From assembly GCA_013400115.1 (NCBI GenBank), contig VXBP01004616.1, positions 1-64,000 on the forward strand: 64,000 nt of DNA, given 5' to 3'. A model generated the notes under the pieces. The model did not search any database and was not told the DNA's origin. It saw only the letters and a list, made by a program, of their open reading frames with translations. Position numbers and translations under genes: made by a program. Positions 12,160 to 24,384 of this stretch are shown piece by piece; position 1 is the stretch's first letter, and each line of letters opens with the position of its first letter. This DNA is from Rhinopomastus cyanomelas (lineage: Eukaryota > Chordata > Aves > Bucerotiformes > Rhinopomastidae).

Positions 12160-13366
12160 AATCATAGGATCATAGGATGTGAGGGGTTGGAAGGGACCCA
12201 AGAGATCATCGAGTCCAACCCCCCTGCCGCAGCAGGACAAAACTATCTAACACAGATCACAGAGGAACGCATCCAGGCGGCCTTGAAAGTCCCCAGAGAA
12301 GGAGACTCCACGACCTCCCTGGGGAGTCTGTTCCAGTGCTCCGTGACCCTCACAGTAAAGAAGTTCCCCCTTGTGTTGAGGCGGAACCTCCTCTGCTGCA
12401 ACTTACACCCATTGCTCCTTGTCCTGTCACAGGGAGCAAGTGAAAAGAGCCTGTCCCCCCCCTCCTGGCCAGCCTTCAGATACTTATAAACATTTATCAA
12501 ATCTCCCCTAAGTCTTCTCCAGACTAAAAAGCCCCAAGTCCCTCAGCCTCTCCTCATAAGCCATGCCCTCCTGTCCCCTAATCATCCTCGTAGCCCTCCG
12601 CTGGACCCTCTCCAGCAGATCCCTGTCCCTCTTAAACCGGGGGGCCCAAAACTGAACACAGTACTCAAGATGAGGCCTCACCAGGGCAGAGTAGAGGGGG
12701 AGAAGAACTTCCCTCGATCTGCTGGACACACTCCTCCTAATACACCCCAGGATCCCATTGGCCTTCTTGGCCACCAGGGCACATTGCTGTGCCATGGTTA
12801 ACCTGTTGTCCACCAGGACCCCCAGGTCCCTCTCCACAGGACTGCTTTCCAGTAGATCACCTCCCAGCCTGTACTGGTGGAGTTTGTTATTCCTCCCCAG
12901 ATGCAGGACTCTGCACTTGTCCCTGTTGAACCTCATCTGGTTTCTCTGTGCCCAGCCCTCCAGTCTGTCCAGGTCTCTCTGGATGGCAGCACAGCCCTCA
13001 GCCGTATCAGCCAAGCCTCCCAGCTTGGTGTCGTCGGCAGACTTGCTGAGCAGACACTCTGTGCCCTCATCAATGTCATTGATGAAGATGTTGAACAAGA
13101 CCGGTCCCAGCACCGATCCCTGGGGGACACCACTAGTCACAGCTCTCCAGCTGGACCTGGCACCATTGATCACCACCCTCTGAACTCTATCCTGCAACCA
13201 GTTCCTAACCCACCTCACTGTCTACTCTTCCATCCCACACTTCCTCAGCTTGCTCACTAAAATTTCATGGGAGACAGTGTCAAAGGCCTTGCTAAGGTCA
13301 AGGTAGACCACATCCACTGGTTTCCCTGAATCTAACCATTCAGTTATTGTATTATAGAATGCTATC
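12160..13366 (-). mobile_element. CR1 LINE, class C, 1.2 kb
   Basis: Tail ATCATAGGATCATAGGATG at the left; runs back through 3' UTR into the RT domain and is 5'-truncated at about 13366. Nearly identical over its length to the plus-strand copy at 24.39-26.02 kb, so recent. Confidence 0.95.
12508..13218 (-). pseudogene. CR1 ORF2 reverse transcriptase fragment (236 codons)
   Basis: Second half of the RT domain plus C-terminus of CR1 ORF2. Visible motifs: GVPQGSVLGPVLFNIFINDI near the start, then SADDTKLGG, where the normal Phe of the FADD box is Ser. A TAG at 13219-13221 interrupts the frame upstream and a stop at about 12508 cuts off the last 100 or so residues (compare the 482-codon copy), so it cannot act. 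Confidence 0.9.
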
Positions 13367-13499
13367 GAATCCTTATGACAGAAAATAAGGATGACTTTCT
13401 GAAGAGCAATATGCTGTGGATTCTTCCCTTGGAAAGTCCCTTAAATGAACTCTCCACAATCAGTCCTTTCTGTACCACAGGGAGTCAGATCATTTTGGG

Positions 13500-13622
13500 G
13501 CACTTTGTCAGCCATGAAGAATGGGCTGATGAGTCTCACCAGTATCTCAAACACAACCATGTGTTGGGACCAGATGATCTCCAGAGGTCTCTTCCAGCCC
13601 TTGCCATTCTATGATTCTATAA
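13500..13622 (+). mobile_element. Old CR1 3'-end fragment
   Basis: Clear from GGGACCAGATGATCTCCAGA to ATTCTATGATTCTATAAG; the 60 bp before it resemble CR1 poorly. It lies 130 bp beyond the truncated 5' end of the minus-strand class C copy. Confidence 0.6.
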
Positions 13623-14274
13623 GTTGAGGGAAACAACCTTAAAAGTGGTAGAGTACATCCTTAAGACAGTTCCTATCGCCAGCCTACCAGCATCAAGTAG
13701 TTTAATCGCAGCAGTTGGGAAGGGAAGTAACAACAGATTTCCCTGTATCCAGGAAAGCCTTTGCACACCTGTGCTGTTGTTGGAGCTGTGTGGTGTGCTG
13801 TAGGGTGAGCACTTTCTAGAAGAGCACTGTCACCCTGTTAACCCTGTCCCTGTTGTTGGTTACCCCTCATGGGCAGCAGCACCTGTGCTGGGAGGTCAAC
13901 CACAGAATAAAACTGCACCAAGTCAGGAGAGGACAGGAAGGACCTTACCCAGAGGTGACAAGCTGCAGAGAAATGCTGCCTGTTTGGATCTGTAGGGAGG
14001 GAAGGGCCCTACTCACAGCACATACAGATGTAACTGTGGGAGGAACTGTTTCCTGAACTCAATGAACTCCATTAATTTTTCATCTCCCTTTCAAGAAAGA
14101 TTAAAAAGAAGAACCAGCTTGCTATGCACAACAAAATATGATAAGTGACTCTGCTTAGAGGCTGGAAACAATGCCTTCCTTTAAATTAAATGTACCTGTG
14201 CCCTAACAAACACAAAAATGACATTTCTGCTCTATCCATTTCTTGCAAATTAATTCTCAGTATCTTCCAGGCAT
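13623..14274. other. Intron 2 sequence, no feature seen
   Basis: Spacer between an old CR1 tail and a class A copy; no motif recognised. Confidence 0.6.
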
Positions 14275-14828
14275 AGTGATTAGTAGATCGAGAGAGGTTC
14301 AACTCCCCCTCTACTCTGCCCTGAGGAGACCACATCTGGACTATTGTGTCCAGTTCTGGGCCCCTCAGTTCCACAAGGGCACAGAACTGCTTGAGAGAGT
14401 CCAGCGCAGAGCCACAAAGATGATGGAGTGGAGTGTCTCCCTGATGAGGAAGGGCTGAGGGAGCTGGGTCTCTTGAGCTTGGAAAAAAGGAGATTGAGAA
14501 GTGACCCCATTAATGTTTATAACATGGAAAGGGTGGATGTCAAGAGCCAGGGTCTTCTCAATGTCGTCTAGTGAGAGGGCAAGGGGCAATGGGTGTCAGC
14601 TGGAACATAGGAGGTTCCACATCAATATGAGAAGGAATTTCTTCCCAGTGAGGGTAATGGAGCACTGGAACAGGCTGCGCAGGGGGGTTGTGGAGTCTCT
14701 CTCTGAAGAGGTTTAAAACCCACCTGGACATGTTCCTGTGCAACTGGATCTAGGTGATCCTGCTGTGGCAGGGGGATTGGACTGGAGGTCCATTCCAATC
14801 CTTAAGATGATGTGATTTTGTGACTGTA
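14275..14828 (+). mobile_element. CR1 LINE 3' fragment, class A
   Basis: Starts in ORF2 (SRSREVQLPLYSALRRPHLDYCVQFW-like reading begins 14280) and ends GATGATGTGATTTTGTGACTG, a degraded tail. Frameshifts are present. Confidence 0.9.
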
Positions 14829-15671
14829 GATTAAAAGATTCTGAACTTTACCTGCTAATTAAAACCAGTGTAAACATCATCATGAAAAGCATCCATACCA
14901 GTCAGCTCATCACAGACTGAGGTTCCACACCAGGAAATCTCTCTCCACACACAAATACATCTCTCTCACATGTAATACTAGGCTGCGTGTCAGAAAAGCA
15001 GACAAAAGAATGGACTATGAGTATGCGACTGTTTAACGCATCGTTCAGAGCTGACATCAGGCTAATCTTAGCGATTCTTCCCAGTCAGATTTTCAAACAG
15101 GCTCCTTTTCACAGCAGTCCATCAACAGATAAGTTTTGAACCTGAAAATTTTGTAGGCCTTAGAATAGATAGATTTGGTGAAGTCAGGTAGCAGAGCTTT
15201 TTGGATAGATTAATGGATCAAGTGAAGTGTCATCCAGACTACAACAGAAGTATAAGAGACCTCCCTTTCCATGAAATGTCAGTTATAGGCACAAAACCCT
15301 CCTTTGTGCTCTGATTTTCTCAGTATGTTTTCCATTTATATGAGCCAGCCCAGGCCCTCCTTCTCACTGGCAATGTTATCAGTGAGACAATACCCTTCCA
15401 TGGCAAAAACAGCATAGAAACTAGCTAAGAAAAAATGGATTTGATATCAATAGAATGACTTTTTAATAATAATTTAGTACATTGAAGATGTGAAGATATA
15501 AATCCTCCAGTAAAGCTGCATAAAAAGGACTGATGAATTCATCAGCTCTTCAAAGCTTCCCAAAGAGGCTCAGATCCTATTTCTTACCTCCTGTTCTACA
15601 GAGATCACCCAGAAAAGACAAGCAGGCGTTTGAGTCCCTCTGTTATGCTGTTCTTTGCCTCTGGGGCTAAA
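14829..15671. other. Intron 2 sequence, no feature seen
   Basis: AT-rich unique-looking DNA, no open frame of note. Confidence 0.6.
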
Positions 15672-16214
15672 CTCACTGATTCTTCTCCCCCTCTACTCTG
15701 CCCTAGTGAGAGCACATCTGGAGAACCATGTCCAGTTCTGGGCTCCTCAGTTCAAGACGGATGTGGAACTGCTGGAGGGACTCCAGCATAGGTCAATGAG
15801 CATGATGAAGGAGGTGGAGAGGCAGAGGGAGATGGGTCTCTACAGTTTGGAGAAGAGAAGAATGAGGGGTGACCTCATTAATGTCTCTAAATATGTGAAG
15901 AGTGGGTATCAGGAGGATGGAGCCAGGCTCTTCTCAGTGTCATCTAGTGATAGGATGAGGGGCAATGGTTGTAAGCTGGAACATAGGAGGTTCCACATAA
16001 ATATCAGAAGGAACTTCTTAACAGTGAGGGTGACAGAGCACTGGACCAGGCTGCCCAGGGGAGTTATGGAGTCTTCTTCGTTGGAGATGTTTAAAATCCA
16101 GCTGGATGTGTTCCTGTGTGACTTGGTCTAGGTGATCCTGCTGTGCCAGGGGGATTGGACTAGCTGATCTTTCAAGGTCCCTTCCAATCCCTCATGATTC
16201 TATGATTCTGTGAT
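15672..16214 (+). mobile_element. CR1 LINE 3' fragment, class A
   Basis: An open frame of 158 codons (15655-16131) carries LLPLYSALVRAHLENHVQFWAP and VTEHWTRLPRGV, the ORF2 C-terminus. It ends in an ATTCTATGATTCTGTGA tail. Confidence 0.9.
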
Positions 16215-16464
16215 CTGGCCTCTCCTTTTTTTCATAGTTTAGTGCAACTTAGTCCTAAATTAAATCCTACTGGAGCCATCCCATTAGGGAAAGCAACTGG
16301 GATTTGAGTTGCTGTGTTGAGACAGTTTATTCTACTTTGTTCAAGCAGTAAATTTGTCTTATGTCAGCCTCCTTCCGTCATCCTTGTCAAGGTATTTTCC
16401 TTTTGTCATCCTCTTCAAGGTATTTGTTTCCACCCTTAGCTGGACACAAAGTCAATTTTTAAAG

Positions 16465-17063
16465 ACAAAGGGGGTCTTCAGCATCCACAGTCAATGGTGT
16501 AATGAAATGTTCCCACACACAAAGACAATTAGACGGCTGCAGTACCTTTCCTACAAAAAGGAGAGGGAATTGGGGCTGTTCAGCCCAGAGAAGATTAGGC
16601 TGGGGGCATCTTCTAGCAGCCTTACATTACCTGGAGGTAAAAACCTTTGTCTGGCTTAGTTATAGAACAAGGGGAAAAGGTTTCAAGCTAAAATAGAGAG
16701 TTAGTTTAGACCTGAGGAAGAAATTACTTCCTGTGAGGGTGCTGAGGCACTGGCATAGGCTGCCCAGGGAGGCTGTGGCTGCTCCATCCTTGGAAGTGTC
16801 CAAGGGCAGGTTAGATGGGGCTGTGGGCAATCTGGTGTGGTGAGAGGTGCCAGTGCCCATGGCAGGGGGTTTGTGCTGGTTGAGCTCTGAGGTCCCTTAC
16901 AATCTAAATGGTCCTGTGGTTCTGTGATTCTATTCACTTAGAAAAATTCCTGGAATGTGGAAGGCTCCACCTTGGCTTCTTTATTTACCTATTTCCAGTA
17001 CATATTCTGTCATTACCCAGTTTGGAAGGGTAGTTTTGGTTTATTTTTGGATTTGTTTTTGGC
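16465..17063 (+). repeat. Composite dispersed repeat, copy 1 (non-CR1 / old CR1 / non-CR1)
   Basis: About 60 bp of non-CR1 sequence (AGTCAATGGTGTAATGAAAT), an old CR1 core (16525-16935, GGGGCTGTTCAGCCCAGAGA to GATTCTATT) and about 125 bp of non-CR1 sequence (GAAAAATTCCTGGAATGTGG to CCCAGTTTGGAAGGGTAG). All three parts recur in the same order on the minus strand at 37600-37385 and 35046-34665. Frame comparison also aligns (FPHTKTIRRLQYLSYKKE here, FPHTQMIRGLEHFSYKEE there). Confidence 0.8.
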
Positions 17064-17127
17064 AGGGGGTTGGCACTGGGTGAGCTCTGAGGTCCCTTCC
17101 AAACGAAACGATTCTATAGTTCTATTT
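17063..17127 (+). mobile_element. CR1 3'-end fragment, class D
   Basis: GGTTGGCACTGGGTGAGCTC, AGGTCCCTTCCAAACGAAAC and a GATTCTATAGTTCTAT tail. It has no counterpart in copy 2 of the composite repeat, so it probably inserted into copy 1. Confidence 0.65.
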
Positions 17128-17999
17128 TCAAGGCAGTTTAAGGACCTGCACTGAGTCCAGCTCACTGAACACTTTTTATGGATGTAAGAGGCTGCCTTTA
17201 CGTGCAGTTCTTCCTCTTTTTCTTGCTCTTGTATAAAAAACATGAAGACAGAAATCAATGGGACTAAGCAACGCAGGAATCTGATCATGCAACAAGTCAG
17301 AAACTCCTGCTACTTGAAAAAATAAATGAGAAGAAAAGAAGAAAGGTTCTCTGCCCTGTAGTTTATTTCCTTGACAGTCATGCTGGTGCTCTGAGTACAA
17401 AGGCAGCTTTACACAGAGTAAATTCCCAGCATCTCTTTCAGAAGAGAACCTTTGGGATTTTGTTCTGTTTTAATCTATGTTAAACAAAAATCTTTCACCT
17501 CATCAAAATTCTCAGGTTATACATGGCTTTGGATGGTGGCCAGCTGACAGGAGCCTCCTCTTTACTCTAGAAGAATCAAAATACTCTTTATTTTCTTAAG
17601 AGACTATGGGAATAGAAAGATTGACAGAAGCAGGATGGTTCTGTAGCCATGAATATATGGATACACACCACACATTAGCTTCAAAACAAGGCAACATGAT
17701 TTAATGTCTATTCTTCAGAAAGAATGCCTCCCTCCCATGAAATCTATGCATGATAATAACTGAAAATCTTTCAAAATAGCACTGGCATAGACACCAGGGC
17801 TGTGCCTCAGAAGCTACTACTTGCAATCAATTTCACATTTTAGAAAGAAGCACAATTGGTTCTAGAACCTCTTCTAAGCTCTGGTTTCCCTTCATTTACT
17901 TGGTCCTCTCCTTCCTCCCTCAGAATTATTCCCACATGAAAAGCTATCCTGCTCTCCCTCAGTTAACCACCTCATGCAGTATATTACTAGAGAACAAAA
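17128..17999. other. Intron 2 sequence, possibly extending the composite repeat
   Basis: The first 40 bp (TTTTCAAGGCAGTTTAAGG) weakly resemble the end of composite copy 2 (CTTTTAAGGCAGCATCAC on the minus strand, near 34640). The remainder shows nothing. Confidence 0.4.
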
Positions 18000-18226
18000 A
18001 GGTTCCACATAAATGTGAGAAGGAACTTCTTCCCAGTGAGGGTGACGGAGCACTGGAACAGGCTGCCTGGGCTGGTTGTGGAGTCTCCTTCACTGGAGAT
18101 GTTTAAGACTCGTCTGGATGTGTTCCTATGTGACTTGGCCTACATGATCCTGCTGTGGCAGGGGGATTGGACTAGATGATCTTTCGAGGTTACTTCCAAT
18201 CCCTAATGATTCTATGATTCTATTCC
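18000..18226 (+). mobile_element. CR1 LINE 3' fragment, class A
   Basis: Starts at GGTTCCACATAAATGTGAGA (ORF2 end) and finishes ATTCTATGATTCTATTCCC; little diverged from the 37.1-37.38 kb copy. Confidence 0.9.
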
Positions 18227-19237
18227 CTTTTACCAAAAGGATACTTTAGACAGATGGAAATAAGAACCACATCTAGGATTTTCATTACTTCAGCTAAGCA
18301 GAACAAACATGCTGGGTCAAACCAACACGTGAAATCACACTGTACAGGCTGCATTCTGGAGCCTCTTTCTAAAGCCACTTCATCTACAGAATCCTTTCCA
18401 ACTTCCCAGCTGCAAGAGGAAATCCAAAGCGCAGTCAGTTAACTAGAGCCAATTATGCAGGAAACACAGGATAATGAAATTCTTGTCCTAAAAGATTTAT
18501 TTCTGAATATTAGTTTGGGGAGACTCAGGGAGCAACTGAGAAATTCGTCTCACCCCATAAAATTTAACTCACCTTTGTGAGACTTTCCTTGGGAATGAAG
18601 CAGTTTTACTTCTACACAGCTTGTTAAGAAACACAGCTAATTACAGTGATACTGCCATAACAAATGATGCTGCTGGACACACAACTTTACAGCTTTTGTC
18701 CTTGAAACACAACACAAATGGGAAAAATGCGTTTAAACCATGACACAACTGCAGTGGAAACCAATAAATCCAAGTTTGAACTGGAAGAACAAAACACAAC
18801 CAGCCTACAGAACCAAAGCTTTCTAAAAAGCAGGAAAATCAACTACAACAGGACACAGGTTTTAGAAGGTAAAACCAGAGTAATCAGGATTTCTGTGTTT
18901 AAGAAGTTAAAATGCTGTTTAAGACTAGAAAAAGCTACATGAATAGACACTGGACAGACTGCTCTCGTGAAGAACCCAGGCTGAGGATTAACTACGTCTA
19001 AGAAATAAGCAGTGATTTAAGCTAAGCACATATTCCTGCTCTCTTGAAAGACCAAACACCACGCAGAAGCAAAGAGTTGACTGACATCTAACAGAAGATC
19101 GTGGTGGAGACTACACACCAGCACATTGGCTTTTGCAGTGGATTCCCTCCTAAAAAAGAACAAAGTAGGGGCCTGAATTAGAATACTCACCCATTTTAGA
19201 CAACTGAGGAGACTGCTGAATGGCAAGTTGATACATT
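18227..19237. other. Intron 2 sequence, no feature seen
   Basis: A-rich, no repeat tails. The frame at 18718-18942 is lysine/asparagine-rich from base composition. Confidence 0.6.
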
Positions 19238-19715
19238 AGAAGGACACAGAGCTGCTTGAGAGAGTCCAGCTCATCAAGATGACTAAGGCAGTGGAGCACC
19301 TCCTTGATGAGGAAAGGCTGAGAGAGTTGGGTCTCTTTAGCTTGGCTTGGAAAACAGGAGACTGAGGGCTGACCTCATTAATGTTTATAAATATGGAAAG
19401 GGTGGGTGTCAGGAGGATGAAGACAAGCTCTGTTCAGTGTCATCCAACAATAGGACAAGGGGTAACGGGTGTAAGCTGGAATGTAGGAGGTTGCACATCA
19501 ATATGAGAAGGCACTTCTTCCCAGTGAGGGTGACATAGCACTGGAACAGGTTGCACAGGGAGATTGTGGAGACTCCTTCACCGAAGATGTTTAAAACCCA
19601 CCTGGACATGTTCCTATGCAGCTTGACCTAGGGGATCTTGCTCTGGCAGTGGGAGTGGGCTAGATGATCTTTCGAGGTCCCTTCCAATCCCTAACATTCT
19701 GTCATACTGTGATTA
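19238..19715 (+). mobile_element. CR1 LINE 3' fragment, class A
   Basis: From ACAGAGCTGCTTGAGAGAGT to a degraded ATTCTGTCATACTGTGATT tail. The reading frame holds INVYKYGKGGCQEDEDKLCS before a stop. Confidence 0.88.
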
Positions 19716-20734
19716 GAGTGTTTCATTTCAGCACCTGAACTCTCCAACAAGCCGCTCATATCCTTGATACCGATGAATGTCATACATGAGGACTTTCAGC
19801 TACAAGTCACATACAGGCACCCTCTCACATGATGATACTGCCCTTCCCTGTTTCCTCCTCTAGTGTTGCTTCCTTGACAATCCAGATACTTGGGTCACAT
19901 GTAACCCTTATCATCATAACTGACCTTATGTCTTTAAAGGACAGGCAGGACAGAACCAGGTGTATTGCAGCTCCATAGAAGAAGGAGCAAACAGTGCTTA
20001 GGAAAGGCTGACCTTCCCTAGGATTTCAAGGAAATTTGCCTCTTTACTCCCAGATGAACAGTACAAAACATCAGTTTTCCATAATTAAAAGAAATATTAA
20101 AATACTCAAAACAGAAAAAGAGAAGATTGAGCTCTGGACATTTTTCCACCCTCAAGTCAAGGAAGGCAGAACAGCAGAGGCACTGGGAATACGTATCCCA
20201 GCAAAAAAACCTGCGACTCAACTCCCCCATTAGCTGTCTGAGTAACTACACCCTGCAACTGAGGAGTCAACCCTGTAACCACGCTTTAGGGATCAGGGGA
20301 GCACCCACTGTCCCCATGTACAGTATATCTGCTTACTGAGCAGCAGGAGCACGTTCAGCCATCATGACAGTTCAGCTGGTGCAGCTCTGATGCACTTTTT
20401 CAGCAGGGGAAGCTTCACTAATAATTAAGCAGAGCCATTCAGAGCTAAGAAGACATCAGTGTGGTAGAGAATGTTTTGTTCTTGCTCCTGTAGTTTCTCA
20501 GCCACCAAATGATTGTCCCATAAATATGTAGAGTATTTATTCTGCTAACCCACCCACTTTTATAGACAGTGAAGGTGTAAATATCCCATCTCATAACACC
20601 AAGGTTAAGTTTTAGAATGAACCACCACCAGTGAAGATAGTTGAATTACAGCAATGTCATTGCAGAGGCCAATACGAAGGAAAAGAAGCAGAAGTGTGAA
20701 GCAGAAGGAAGTAAAGTGACTTGTTAGGATATTT
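19716..20734. other. Intron 2 sequence, no feature seen
   Basis: Overlapping frames at 20018-20339 on both strands; none recognised. Confidence 0.6.
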
Positions 20735-21093
20735 CTGAGGTCTCCCCTCGAGTACTGGGGGCAGTGCTGGGCCCCTCACTTCAAGAAAGGGATTGAGGGC
20801 TGGAGCGGGTCCAGAGGGGTAACAAGGCTGGGGAAGGGATTGGAGGGAAAGGGTGATTAGGAGAGTCTGAGGGAGCTGGAGGTGTTTAGCCTAGAGAAGA
20901 AGACATTCAGGGGAGATCTTCTCCATCTCTACAGCATCCTGTGGGGAAGTTGTAGTCAGGTGGAGGTGTTGAAAGACAGACTGGCTGTGGCCCTTAGTGC
21001 TCTGGTCTGGCTGATGTGATGATGTTAGGTCCTGAGCTGGGCTGGATGAGCTCAGGCGGCTTTTCCAGGTTCAATAACTCTATGATTCTCTAA
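20735..21093 (+). mobile_element. CR1 LINE 3' fragment, class B, with internal deletion
   Basis: ORF2 sequence to GGGAAGTTGTAGTCAGGTGG then jumps straight to AGGTGTTGAAAGACAGACTG, skipping about 190 bp present in sister copies such as 2695-3318. Ends AACTCTATGATTCTCT. Confidence 0.88.
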
Positions 21094-22624
21094 TCTTAAA
21101 AAACAATTGCAAGAGATGCTCAATTGCAGCTTTTTCACAATTACAAATCAAATAGCTATTGGTAGAAAAAACACACAATCTAGGAAAGAAAAAGAAGAAA
21201 AAAAAAGAGTAAAGAATGATTTTCCTAGCCAGGAAGTCAATAGTTCATGCTGTGGAAAACTAAAATTATTATAAAGAAAAGATTCCATTTGAAAGTCATG
21301 AAGGGTAAGGCGAGCTGGAGACTAAAGTGATCCTTTGGCAACTTAACACCACACAACTTTGTAAAGATTTCTGTCCACTGTACTGCCACAAAGAACTGTT
21401 GGATACCATTGTAAGAATAATGATGATGTAACTCTGATTCCATCTACTTGCATCAGGCATCCTAAATTAATCTACTCCACCAGCGACCTGAATTGTGTGT
21501 TTTATGAAACCCTAAACGCAGCTGTAAAACCTTAAATTGGCTATATTTGCAAATACACATTAAAAACACTCTCCAGTTGAGACTGTCACACCTGTGTATG
21601 ACTCACATTATGTTCACTTTGGGGAAACTCTTCTCAGGGTGACTACTGGACACAGCAGTGTTATTTCCCATACAAACAAGCAATAGTAAAGCCTAACCTA
21701 AGAAAAATGCCCTTAGATACCTTTAACACAATGGAAATTACTTAAAAATCCATCAAGTCTTTAGTTCACAATCACAGTGTTTCAAAAGAGGAATCCTTCA
21801 AATATCCATCAACCCATCAATAAAAGGTCACATCCTCTAAACGATGAGGGGGGAGTCTATTTCAGCTTTCAGGGTTTCTTCTAACCAACTAATTAAATAA
21901 GAGATTGTTCCAGCAAAGGGAGAGAATCTGCAGCCAAAGGGCCCTCCCCTGAGCTTCTCTCCAGCACATCCCACAGCATAAGGCATTCTGATGGAGCAAG
22001 CCAAGTAACTGGGATAAACATCATTAAGTAGACAACAGGATGAGGGACGGAAAACTTTAGAGTGTGTCTGTGTGTAGACAAACACGATCGTTGCACTACT
22101 GCATTTTTGAAATTAAAGAATAATCAAACAGATGAAGGCATTTTCTCTGAAGACTGCTGCGGGCACAGCATGCTAGGTTTGCATCAAGGTTTCCTTTGAT
22201 TTTAAAACAAAACTGTGGTAATATAATACACTGAAAGAGATGGTCCCTTTTAGATTTGCATCTTGTAAGAAATCACAGTCACAGATAATCTGAGAACACA
22301 CTGGTAATTTCACTTCTTTTAGCAAATTGAGTTTCAAGGTTGTTTATCCCATGGAGTCACAGAAATTCCTAGGCAAAATTCCAAGTCAGTGTTCACCTTC
22401 TCTCTGATCCTCTGAAGTTATTGATAAGTTAATTTTCTGGCAATAAATATTGTTTGAAGACCTACTTAGTTGCCCCAAAACAGTACAAAACATTTAGCAT
22501 CTTCCTTTACTCATCTGATGAAAAACAATTTTCTCCATCTCCACAGCAGAAGACTGTTCAGATCGGTTACTGACCTACTGCTGTTTTGTCATTTCAACTG
22601 GGTTTATTAACTGGTTGTTTCAAA
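21094..22624. other. 1.5-kb intron 2 stretch, no feature seen
   Basis: Starts with an A-rich run (21170-21215). No CR1 tail or coding peptide was found. Confidence 0.6.
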
Positions 22625-23047
22625 ATAAGATTATCAGAGGGCTGCAGCACCTCCCCTATAAGGACAGGCTGAGCAAGTCAGGGTTGTTCAGCCTGGAGAA
22701 GAGGACGCTCCCAGGTGACCTTCTAGCAGCTTTCCAACAGCTGAAGGGGGCTGCAAGAAAGCTAGGGTGGGGCTTTTGACATGGGTGCAAAGTGAGAAAA
22801 CAAGAGGAGAATTACAGACTTCAAGAGGGGAGATTGTGGTTGGACATGAGGGTGCTGAAATGCTGGAACAGGTTGCCCACGGCAGTTGTAGCTACTCCAT
22901 CTTTGGAAGTGTTGACAGCCAGATTGGATGGGACCCTGAGTAACTTGATGTAGTGAAGGTTTCCCTGCCTATGCAGGGGGGTTGGAACTAGATAATCTTT
23001 AAGGTCCCTTCCAACTCTGGCCATTCTATGATTCAATAATTCTATGA
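22625..23047 (+). mobile_element. CR1 LINE 3' fragment, class D
   Basis: From TTATCAGAGGGCTGCAGCAC through AACTAGATAATCTTTAAGGT to ATTCTATGATTCAATAATTC. Same old family as 3765-3865. Confidence 0.85.
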
Positions 23048-24384
23048 AACAAAGGTATCACAGTAATTTCCAGGGCCTGATCTCTGCCCTAGTCTACCTA
23101 TAAACACTTTTGAACGAGAAGTATGTGCTGCCTATGAGGGTACATACTTCAGTGCATCATTTCATAACCCAGCTGTCAAGGGAGATGACATTTCTATCAC
23201 ACACACATTGTATGCGTGCCATTGCAAGATGAATAGTCCTGTAACTCAAATCAATGCAGCTCATTCAAACAACTGGCAGCAGCATTTCAGACAACTGGCA
23301 ATCTCATCAGTTTCCCTGGGCTGCCCAAAAATAAACAGCTTGAGAGGAATGAATGATCTCCATGGTTATCTATAAATAATACTAATCTCACTCATTTGTT
23401 TTAAGGAGCTCATTGCTGGGAGCTGCAGAAGCCTCCCACCCATGCAGAAGGCATGACAGGCATCAAGAAACTAAAGAAACGTCCCAGATCCAGCAAAAGC
23501 CCCAGTGTTTCTCCTATGCACAGCGGTTCCAGCTCTGCAGAAGACACACACAATCTTGAAAATGTGTAACAAACTCAAAATTCAAACCAGATTCAGAGAA
23601 AGCTCCAGCGAGTTGAGGAAACCTTCCCTGGGAGCAAGTAATGTCCTTTCTAAGGACACGGGATCAGCGTTTCAGTGTGAAGGTTTCAGTGAGTTTATGA
23701 GAGCAAAACAAATTCAAGAGCTCATTCTGAACGAGTCAAACACCGAGGCAGATGGGTGCGAGGTGAAGGCAGGCAGACATGGAACAGAAGGCACCATTCA
23801 CAGGCCCTCTTTGCTGTCTCTGGGAGGCAAAACAGCTCCTTTTTTTTTTTTTTTAAATTATGGTCTAACTGCTCCTATCTATCAAAGCAAAGCAAGAAAA
23901 AAGAACGGAGGAAAAGGAATAGACAGCTGATTAAAAGGGGAAAAAAAACCCCTATCTCTGGGAAGTACAGATCCCAAAGAAAACTTCCAAAGCCCTCAAG
24001 TGAAAAAAGTTCCAATGCCGTGGTTGAAGTGAGTCTCCCACCCTGGCAGCCCGGCTGTGAGCTGGCACAGAAACACTGCTGCTGCCCAGCCTGTGAGCCT
24101 GCACATGAGTGGGTCACTGGAGGTTCTGAGTTAACCTCCTGCTGCTGCAGGAGAGTCTCCCAACCATTGGGAATTATTATTAGGTTTCCAACCATACTGT
24201 ACCATTTAGGAATTACAAGCTGCCTGGTGTGTGCTCCACAGAAAACAGGAGTGGTAAGTTCATCCAATGACCTAGAGGTTGTCACTCAGCTGCTTCCAGG
24301 CAAGATTTGTGCTGCCATGAGACATCACTGCAGAGAGCTCAATACACCAGCAGACCACAGCAGTTTCTTACCTGCAGACTCCCT
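23048..24384. other. Intron 2 sequence before the class C CR1
   Basis: Holds the T14 run. Plus frames at 23505-23930 and 23756-24466 are long (141 and 236 codons) but are lysine/serine-rich by composition and the second runs into CR1. Confidence 0.55.
23841..23854. repeat. T14 homopolymer
   Basis: Run of T in intron sequence about 540 bp before the class C CR1; no retroposed gene copy is recognisable next to it. Confidence 0.85.
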